The notes under the pieces: model-generated
What the model saw: only the letters and a program-made list of their open reading frames with translations
What the model was told of the DNA's origin: nothing
The model's database searches: none
Assembly: GCA_015295885.1 (NCBI GenBank)
Contig: DVEE01000096.1
Coordinates: 1-7,087, forward strand
From: Leptolyngbyaceae cyanobacterium M65_K2018_010
GTDB lineage: Bacteria; Cyanobacteriota; Cyanobacteriia; Phormidesmidales; Phormidesmidaceae
Direction of reading: 5' to 3'
Length of the DNA stretch: 7,087 nucleotides
Program-made: the position numbers and the translations under genes
Part shown: positions 1 to 4,262 of the stretch, piece after piece
Layout: the number at the start of each line of letters is the position of its first letter
Numbering within the stretch: the stretch's first letter is position 1

Positions 1-143
1 GATTGAGCATTTCAGGCATCGCAGCCCCGCCAACTTCATGGTCAATGTCATCGGTGGCTTGATTACCTACGGCCATCAGCCCAAGAAGCCCTCACTCAAT
101 CTTGACTTCGCTCTTCTGCCATCGGCTTAACCCGAACTCAGGT
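1..143 (+). mobile_element. Right end of an insertion sequence, probably IS982 family
   Basis: The segment holds the 3' end of a transposase frame and, overlapping its stop codon, the sequence ACCCGAACTCAGGT (130-143). Read from the outside inward this begins ACC, which fits my memory of IS982-family terminal inverted repeats. The homology to a PAM68-family protein begins just past this point, so 143 or a few bases later is the likely element boundary. The left end, the rest of the transposase and the partner inverted repeat lie outside the window, so neither the boundary nor a target-site duplication can be proven here. The family is assigned from the protein tail and remembered similarity, not from a search. 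Confidence 0.6.
2..130 (+). CDS. IS982-like transposase, C-terminal fragment (5' end outside window)
   Basis: An open frame enters from the left edge and gives 42 residues before a TAA stop. The sequence starts IEHFRHRSPANFMVN and continues through ITYGHQPKKPSLNLDF. The pattern IEHxRHRSxxNFxVN followed by a hydrophobic stretch and QPKKPSL is what I remember from the C-terminal end of IS982-family DDE transposases, where it follows the last catalytic acidic residue. The catalytic residues themselves are outside the window, so it cannot be told whether the copy is intact or active. The stop codon sits inside the presumed terminal repeat, as is common in compact IS elements. A different IS family with a similar tail remains possible. 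Confidence 0.65.
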   Translation: MEHFRHRSPANFMVNVIGGLITYGHQPKKPSLNLDFALLPSA

Positions 144-350
144 GAATCAAAAGCTAACCTTGAGTTGCCCCCCTACGCGGTGCTATTCACCACCCTGGGC
201 TGTTTTGGCCTTGGGGTGGCTGGCTTAACCTTGGGCGTGTTATCTACCATCTGGGATGAGGAGCGGGTTGGCCGTTGGTTGGGGCTCGAGGAGCTCAAGG
301 TGAACTTTGGCCGCATGACCGGGGCCTGGGGTTCTAGGACAGAGCGCTGA
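144..350 (+). pseudogene. PAM68/DUF3464-family protein, 5'-truncated by an insertion sequence
   Basis: PAM68 proteins (DUF3464; Sll0933 in Synechocystis) are small thylakoid membrane proteins with two transmembrane helices that help assemble photosystem II. Here only the second half remains, read in the frame that runs from 102 to the TGA at 348-350. It comprises LELPPYAVLFTTLGCFGLGV, the rest of the second membrane helix ending in LGVLSTIWDEERVG, then the conserved tail WLGLEELKVNFGRMTGAW. The WDEE, LGxEExKxNFGRM pattern is the typical C-terminal signature. The first membrane helix and the soluble N-terminal part are missing. The roughly 14 codons before this region that stay open (from a TTG at 102) lie in the insertion sequence and are out of frame with its transposase, so the apparent 82-residue protein is a chimera. 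The intact first half may lie left of the IS, outside the window, or may have been deleted. Family call is from remembered consensus. Confidence 0.7.
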
Positions 351-409
351 TCGAGCCGAAGGAACTGGCTTATCCGGTCCAGAGATAGTGTTGTTATCGA
401 TCGACGGAG
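351..409. other. Short gap between convergent genes
   Basis: This 59-bp spacer separates the broken PAM68-family gene (+) from the PilB-like gene (-). Convergent genes often share a bidirectional terminator, but apart from a 4-bp CAGG/CCTG inverted repeat at 411-421, which overlaps the PilB-like stop codon, I see no stem with a T-run on either strand. Confidence 0.5.
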
Positions 410-1645
410 TCAGGGGTCCTGGCTGCGATCGCTATTCTGGGCGGCCTGGATGAGGGGGGCAATTTGCCTCTCGATATCTTTGAGCAGCGTATTGATGGCC
501 AGGAGAGTGGCGGTGGAGTTCGCTTCCGGCTTTAGGGGATTTTGGGCTTGAGTGCGCATCGCTGTAATGCGGGTGCGTAGGTTTTGGGCTATTTTCAGGG
601 CATCCTGGCCCAGTTGCTCGATCTGCTGTTGCTGATAAAACCGCAGGGCCGCCCCCCGTAGTACCTGCAGGGTCGCCTCTTCCCCCTGGGGACCTTGGAA
701 CAGGCGCAGCCGGATTAAGACCCTTTCCTGGCGGTAAAGGCGTTCAATTTCAACCTGCTGAGGGGTGCGGGTGGGCAGCAGGGGCAGATGGGTAAGGCGT
801 TTCAGCTCGTTGATCACCCCCTGGAATATATCCAGATTCAAATCGCTGAGTACCGATCGCACCATGCCGTTCTGACTGTAAAGCACTCGGCCGCCAGTCC
901 GTTGGCGTTCCAAGTAGAGTCGGCCAATGCCCTCGCTCAGTACCCGGTGGAGTAGCGCCGCCATCAGCGGTTTAGGGGGTAACCGGCCCAAATCTTCCCA
1001 GGAGTCCGCGACCTCAGGTTCCTGTACCTCTAGTTGCAGGGGCGGGAGGCGGTCAGCATCGACTTCCTGGTTTTGCGCAGGGCTAGACTTGGCTGGGGAA
1101 GCGACTTGGGCCTGCAGCGGGGGCTGCTCGCCGGTTAGCCCCCTGGCAGATCGATGATTTAGGGTAATTTCTTCGGGGCTATCGACAATGAAGGTCGGTC
1201 GGTCTCCAGGGTGGGTAATCTGGCTGGCCGCCGTTGCAGCCGTGTGCTCTTCCCTGGACTGCTCAGCACCCTCTTGAGCAGATTGAGCCTTTCGCTCTGC
1301 CGCATAACTGAGATAGTTGGAAAGCATTCGCTGGTGCCAAGCGGAATCAATCGGGCACGACACCACAGAGCACTGGATGTAGGAAACCTGGCGGCGCACA
1401 TAGTCGAGGGCGGCTTGATCGGCGGGGTTGACCATACCCAAGTTGAGGTGACTGCCCTCGATCGACAGCGGCAGAATCTGATGGAATAAACAGGCTTCCA
1501 AGGGCAAAATGCCATCGATTAGTGACAGCATTTGATCCACCCTTAACCGATGGTCAAGGCTCTCATTACCGCTTTGGCAATCCCGAGCGAAGGCTTCTAA
1601 CCAGCCTGGATTCTGTAAATTGGCCATGACCGGGTTGGCAATCAA
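410..1645 (-). CDS. PilB/GspE-like protein lacking the ATPase domain
   Basis: 411 residues from a TTG at 1645, or 405 from an ATG at 1627. The TTG has AGGA about 10 bases upstream, whereas the ATG has no Shine-Dalgarno-like sequence, so I prefer the TTG, weakly. Residues about 40-110 resemble the N1 domain of type II secretion and type IV pilus ATPases: LPLEACLFHQILPLSIEG, then LNLGMVNPADQAALDYVR. Residues about 113-217 are a polar Gln/Ser/Glu/Pro-rich linker. Residues about 218-332 resemble the N2 domain of GspE/PilB: PKPLMAALLHRVLSEGIGRL, a VLYSQNGMVRSVLS strand pair, PTRTPQQ, then RVLIRLRLFQGPQGEEATL ending in LRG. In true PilB/GspE this point leads into the Walker A, Asp-box, Walker B and His-box ATPase core. 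Here it is followed only by about 80 residues of predicted helix or coiled coil (338-402) and a stop. No GxxxxGK motif is present, so it cannot be a motor by itself. A role as regulator or partner of the pilus motor is inference. It lies 220 bp behind ftsH on the same strand. Confidence 0.6.
   Translation of the reverse strand: MIANPVMANLQNPGWLEAFARDCQSGNESLDHRLRVDQMLSLIDGILPLEACLFHQILPLSIEGSHLNLGMVNPADQAALDYVRRQVSYIQCSVVSCPIDSAWHQRMLSNYLSYAAERKAQSAQEGAEQSREEHTAATAASQITHPGDRPTFIVDSPEEITLNHRSARGLTGEQPPLQAQVASPAKSSPAQNQEVDADRLPPLQLEVQEPEVADSWEDLGRLPPKPLMAALLHRVLSEGIGRLYLERQRTGGRVLYSQNGMVRSVLSDLNLDIFQGVINELKRLTHLPLLPTRTPQQVEIERLYRQERVLIRLRLFQGPQGEEATLQVLRGAALRFYQQQQIEQLGQDALKIAQNLRTRITAMRTQAQNPLKPEANSTATLLAINTLLKDIERQIAPLIQAAQNSDRSQDP
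425..432. repeat. HIP1 octamer GCGATCGC
   Basis: Fourth HIP1 copy, at the 3' end of the PilB-like gene, over the codons for the SDRSQ segment close to its stop. Confidence 0.85.
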
Positions 1646-1720
1646 GCTTTCTTCATCCTAGGAGTCGATTGTCCCCCGTGTCAGGAATGCCCCAGGAAAC
1701 TTCATCTTTCCTTGCTTCGA

Positions 1721-1738
1721 TGCCCGGGGTGGAGGGCA
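1721..1738. repeat. Small inverted repeat TGCCC/GGGCA
   Basis: Five-base arms are separated by 8 bases in the ftsH/PilB-like gap. Taken alone this could be chance in GC-rich DNA. It is listed because it is the fourth inverted repeat in the same 220 bp. Confidence 0.25.
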
Positions 1739-1748
1739 CAACCTCAAG

Positions 1749-1773
1749 CCATAGGGATACGATGACCCTACGG
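1749..1773. repeat. Inverted repeat, 8-bp arms with 9-base loop
   Basis: On the - strand the arms are CCGTAGGG and CCCTATGG, separated by 9 bases. They pair over all 8 positions with one G-U wobble, giving a stem-loop of fair stability for its size. It sits just beside the AACCCGGGTT palindrome, so the two may form one structured element. Its role is unknown. Confidence 0.45.
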
Positions 1774-1779
1774 AGCGAG

Positions 1780-1789
1780 AACCCGGGTT
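1780..1789. repeat. Perfect palindrome AACCCGGGTT
   Basis: A 10-bp perfect palindrome lies in the ftsH/PilB-like intergenic region, inside the near-symmetric context GAGAACCCGGGTTTCT. It resembles short dispersed palindromes of the AGAAACCCGGTTTCT type that I remember from intergenic regions of some cyanobacteria, but a genome-wide count would be needed to call it a repeat. It could also be a binding site for a dimeric regulator of the downstream PilB-like gene. Confidence 0.4.
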
Positions 1790-1822
1790 TCTGTACGGGC
1801 CTTCTAGGCGGAATCTGCCGAT

Positions 1823-1838
1823 ACCCTGGGGATAGGGT
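1823..1838 (-). terminator. Possible 3' hairpin of ftsH (second of two)
   Basis: On the transcribed strand this reads ACCCTATCCCCAGGGT, a 5-bp stem (ACCCT/AGGGT) with a 6-base loop. It lies 9 bases beyond the first hairpin behind ftsH. No U-tract follows. The tandem placement directly after the stop codon is the main argument for a 3'-end role. Confidence 0.3.
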
Positions 1839-1847
1839 GGTTTCCGC

Positions 1848-1860
1848 GACCTGCCAGGTC
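1848..1860 (-). terminator. Possible 3' hairpin of ftsH (first of two)
   Basis: GACCTGCCAGGTC is a perfect 6+6 palindrome around a single central base, and would fold as a 5-bp stem with a 3-base loop. It begins 5 bases after the ftsH TGA. No U-run follows, so it is not a standard intrinsic terminator. Cyanobacteria lack Rho, and U-poor 3' hairpins could serve as terminators or as mRNA 3'-end stabilisers. Role inferred. Confidence 0.35.
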
Positions 1861-1865
1861 ATGCC

Positions 1866-3761
1866 TCAAATCGTAATCAACTCTGAACCCGAGAGATGTT
1901 GAGCATCGCCCTCAGGCACCTGCACCTGTTTAAGCTGCTCTCGCAGCGCCTCCCCTTCAATGACCTCAGTTTCCAGCAACTGCTTGGCCAGATCTTCCAA
2001 CAGAGTGCGATTGAGCCGCAGAATGCTAAGTGCCCGTTGGTGACCCGCTTCCACCAGGGACTTGACTTCCTCATCAATGGCTTTGGCCGTGTCTTCGCTG
2101 ATGGGGCGGCGGGGGCTGGGCATGCCGTTGTCTAAAAAGGCATTGCGTTGGCCGCGATCGTAGGCCAGGGGACCCAGCACCTTGCTCATGCCGTAGGTGG
2201 TGACCATCTGCTCCGCCAGGTCCGTAGCCCGTTGCAGGTCGTTGGAGGCACCAGTGGTAATGCTGCCAAAGATCAGTTCCTCCGCCGAGCGGCCCCCCAG
2301 CAGGGTGGCAATTTGACCCTTGAGTTCTGCCTCATCCCGGAGGAAACGGTCTTCCGTGGGTAGTTGCAGGGTGTAGCCAAGGGCTGCCATCCCCCGGGGC
2401 ACAATGGAGATTTTTTCCACCTGGTCGGAACCGGGCATGACGGCGCCAACCAGGGCGTGGCCGACTTCGTGGTAGGCCACAATTTCCTTCTCCTTGTCGC
2501 TGAGGACCCGGCTCTTTTTCTCTAGCCCGGCCACCACCCGCTCGATCGCCTCGGCGAAGTCCTGCTGCTCCACCTTAGGACTATTGCGACGGGCCGCCAA
2601 CAAAGCGGCTTCGTTAACCAGGTTGGCCAGGTCAGCCCCGGCGAAGCCGGGAGTCCGGGTAGCAATCTGTTTCAGATCCACCGAATCGCCCAGTTTGACA
2701 TCCTTGGCATGGATGTTGAGAATGGCTTCGCGGCCCTTGAGATCCGGGCGATCCACCAGCACTTGGCGGTCAAAGCGACCGGGACGGAGCAGGGCCGGGT
2801 CCAGGGTTTCGGGGCGGTTAGTGGCCGCCAGCACGATGACCGTGGTATCGCCGGCATCGAAGCCATCCATTTCGGTGAGGAGCTGGTTAAGGGTTTGCTC
2901 ACGCTCGTCGTTGCCGCCGTAGAAACCTGAGGAGGCCCGAGACTTACCGATCGCATCCAACTCGTCGATAAAGATAATGCAGGGCGCCTGCTTCTTAGCC
3001 TGCTCAAACAGATCGCGCACTCGGGAGGATCCCACCCCCACAAATAGCTCCACAAACTCAGAACCGGAAATGCTGAAGAAGGGCACCCCGGCCTCCCCGG
3101 CGACGGCCTTGGCCATGAGGGTTTTACCCGTCCCCGGCGGCCCCACCAGCAGTACCCCCTTGGGAATTTTGGCACCCAGATCGGTAAATCGCTTGGGGGT
3201 CTTGAGGAAATCTACAATTTCCACCAGTTCCGCCTTGGCCTCTTCCACCCCGGCCACATCGTCAAAGGTGACTTTGCCGGACTCGCCTTCTACGTAGACC
3301 CTGGCCTTGCTCTTGCCGATGGAAAGGGCTCCCTGGGGACCGCCATTGCGGGTTAAGAAAAAGCGCCACACGGCAATAAAAATTAACGGCGGAATCACCC
3401 AGCTCAGCAAGCTGCCAAACCACTGGCCCTTGGGCGGCGGCACGGCGGCAAACTCAACGCCGTTATCCTCTAGCAGTTGGGGCAGTTGCAGGTCAAAAAT
3501 AGGCGTGGTGGCATAGACCTCGCCGGGTTGTCCCAGCTCATCCTTCACCTGATAGCGAATTTCATTCTGGCCCACGGAGACCCGCAGCACTTCCTGCTCC
3601 TGCACTCGATGGATGAACATGCTGTAGGGCTCTTTAGCCACCTGAGGCGGAAACAGAAAAGGGGCCAGCAGGTTCAACAGCAGCAGGCCAGTGGCGATCC
3701 ACAGCACTAGGTTGGCGATAATTCGCGATCGCGAGGGTTGGGGATTTTTGTTAACAGGCAT
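1866..3761 (-). CDS. ftsH: ATP-dependent zinc metalloprotease FtsH
   Basis: FtsH is a membrane-anchored hexameric AAA+ protease that pulls out and degrades damaged or unassembled membrane proteins. The frame is open from an ATG at 3824 (652 residues), but the ATG at 3761 is preferred. It gives 631 residues, the usual cyanobacterial FtsH size, and starts MPVNKNPQPSRSR directly before the first membrane helix. Neither ATG has a clear Shine-Dalgarno. Numbered from the longer form: TM1 36-58; periplasmic or lumenal FtsH_ext domain about 62-135; TM2 137-158; Walker A GPPGTGKT 228-235; pore motif FVGVG 261-265; Walker B IIFIDE 283-288; second region of homology with arginine fingers R347 and R350 in LLRPGRFDR; zinc site HEVGH 452-456 with third ligand D529 in GASNDL. 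All catalytic residues are present, so it should be active. The N-terminus looks more like the cyanobacterial FtsH1/FtsH4 type than FtsH2/FtsH3 of photosystem II repair, but that subtype is from memory and unsure. It sits 104 bp behind the YkvA-like gene. Confidence 0.96.
   Translation of the reverse strand: MPVNKNPQPSRSRIIANLVLWIATGLLLLNLLAPFLFPPQVAKEPYSMFIHRVQEQEVLRVSVGQNEIRYQVKDELGQPGEVYATTPIFDLQLPQLLEDNGVEFAAVPPPKGQWFGSLLSWVIPPLIFIAVWRFFLTRNGGPQGALSIGKSKARVYVEGESGKVTFDDVAGVEEAKAELVEIVDFLKTPKRFTDLGAKIPKGVLLVGPPGTGKTLMAKAVAGEAGVPFFSISGSEFVELFVGVGSSRVRDLFEQAKKQAPCIIFIDELDAIGKSRASSGFYGGNDEREQTLNQLLTEMDGFDAGDTTVIVLAATNRPETLDPALLRPGRFDRQVLVDRPDLKGREAILNIHAKDVKLGDSVDLKQIATRTPGFAGADLANLVNEAALLAARRNSPKVEQQDFAEAIERVVAGLEKKSRVLSDKEKEIVAYHEVGHALVGAVMPGSDQVEKISIVPRGMAALGYTLQLPTEDRFLRDEAELKGQIATLLGGRSAEELIFGSITTGASNDLQRATDLAEQMVTTYGMSKVLGPLAYDRGQRNAFLDNGMPSPRRPISEDTAKAIDEEVKSLVEAGHQRALSILRLNRTLLEDLAKQLLETEVIEGEALREQLKQVQVPEGDAQHLSGSELITI
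3725..3732. repeat. HIP1 octamer GCGATCGC
   Basis: A copy of the highly iterated palindrome of cyanobacterial genomes lies in the ftsH 5' coding region, over the codons for the SRSR segment before TM1. It contains a GATC site. Confidence 0.85.
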
Positions 3762-3834
3762 GGCACGTAGGGAATGGAATGGGCGAGGAGGAAAGATAAG
3801 GTGGGCGGGGGTGTCCCGACCCATGGGTTAAGGG

Positions 3835-3863
3835 GCCAGGGGGCAAACGGCTAACCCGCTGGC
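3835..3863 (-). other. Interrupted hairpin between the YkvA-like gene and ftsH
   Basis: On the transcribed strand, GCCAG and CTGGC (5 bp) flank a C/C mismatch and a further GGG/CCC stem, with about 11 bases in the loop. It begins 2 bases after the stop of the YkvA-like gene. No U-run follows. It could be a weak terminator, an RNA processing site or chance. The remaining leader down to the ftsH ATG at 3761 shows no clear promoter or ribosome binding site. Confidence 0.3.
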
Positions 3864-3865
3864 AT

Positions 3866-4153
3866 TCACTCCGGGGTGACATCCACCGTGGTATGGCTAG
3901 CCTCAGTGGGGTCAGCCCGCAGGTCGTTGCGGCGTTGGGTCAGGCTCGACAGCATAATCTGGGACAGTGAAGTCACCAGAATGGAGGCCACCACCGCATC
4001 GTCAATCCAACCAATGATCGGGATGAAGTCGGGGGAAATATCGATGGGACTGAGCAGGTAAATTAGGGTGGCCGCGACTAGCAGCCAGCGGTATTGGGGA
4101 TGCTCCAGGGTTTGCTTGTACCAGGCATAGAAGGATTGCACCAGTTGGTTCAT
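3866..4153 (-). CDS. DUF1232 (YkvA-like) small membrane protein
   Basis: 95 residues from ATG at 4153. The core SPIDISPDFIPIIGWIDD (35-52), with the preceding hydrophobic WLLVAATLIYLL (23-34) and the following hydrophobic VVASILVTSLSQIMLSS (54-70), is the signature of the DUF1232/YkvA family: Pro-Asp-rich turns between two membrane-associated segments. Family members are short, and the biochemical function is unknown. The N-terminal part is a short amphipathic region (SFYAWYKQTLEHP). The C-terminal 20 residues are polar and acidic and probably disordered. It lies between the Hsp70-like gene (109 bp upstream) and ftsH (104 bp downstream) on the same strand, which hints at but does not prove a link to membrane proteostasis. 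No clear Shine-Dalgarno precedes the ATG, and no other start is needed to cover the family core. Confidence 0.85.
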   Translation of the reverse strand: MNQLVQSFYAWYKQTLEHPQYRWLLVAATLIYLLSPIDISPDFIPIIGWIDDAVVASILVTSLSQIMLSSLTQRRNDLRADPTEASHTTVDVTPE

Positions 4154-4220
4154 GGCGTAGGGTTGAATCCAATGCCTTTATGGTGACACGGGCAGGGGAT
4201 TTTCCCTTGGTGAGATTGCC

Positions 4221-4242
4221 GCCCCTACCAGGGGCAAGCCCC
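4221..4242 (-). other. Two mutually exclusive hairpins behind the Hsp70-like gene
   Basis: GCCCCTACCAGGGGC (4221-4235; 6-bp stem, 3-base loop) and GGGGCAAGCCCC (4231-4242; 4-5-bp stem) share the block 4231-4235, so only one can form at a time. They lie about 20-40 bases after the Hsp70-like stop and about 70-90 bases before the YkvA-like start. A terminator without U-tract, a processing site or a simple attenuator are all possible. Confidence 0.35.
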
Positions 4243-4262
4243 GAACTGCGACTCGCCGTTCC

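Larger units (their letters stand above)
1646..1865 (-). other. Intergenic region downstream of ftsH, rich in inverted repeats
   Basis: The 220 bp between the ftsH stop and the PilB-like start contain at least four inverted repeats, listed separately, and no recognisable gene. One same-strand frame of 69 codons (ATG at 1862) runs through it, but its product resembles nothing I know and it crosses all of the hairpins. No convincing -35/-10 pair could be picked out for the PilB-like gene, although it must lie here if that gene is transcribed separately. Confidence 0.6.

Noticed and set aside
102..143. TTG start for an intact 82-residue protein covering the PAM68-like tail
   Set aside because: The first ~14 codons overlap the transposase gene and the presumed IS end in another frame, and the result lacks the first half of the PAM68 family. 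It is a chimeric open frame, not a normal gene start.
1653..1862. 69-codon - strand frame between ftsH and the PilB-like gene
   Set aside because: It has an ATG and the right strand, but the product resembles nothing known, no ribosome binding site is seen, and the frame crosses several hairpins. A small gene cannot be fully excluded.
2494..2922. 142-codon frame on the + strand within ftsH
   Set aside because: It is antisense to the AAA+ domain, which is highly conserved on the - strand. The Ser/Arg-rich product has no family resemblance.
2672..3175. 167-codon - strand frame inside ftsH, in a different frame
   Set aside because: It is an out-of-frame shadow of the Walker A/B region, with a Trp/Arg/Ser-rich product and no domain.
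4154..4200. Possible -10 box CATAAA upstream of the YkvA-like gene
   Set aside because: Only 4 of 6 bases match TATAAT, and no -35-like hexamer lies at 16-18 bases spacing.
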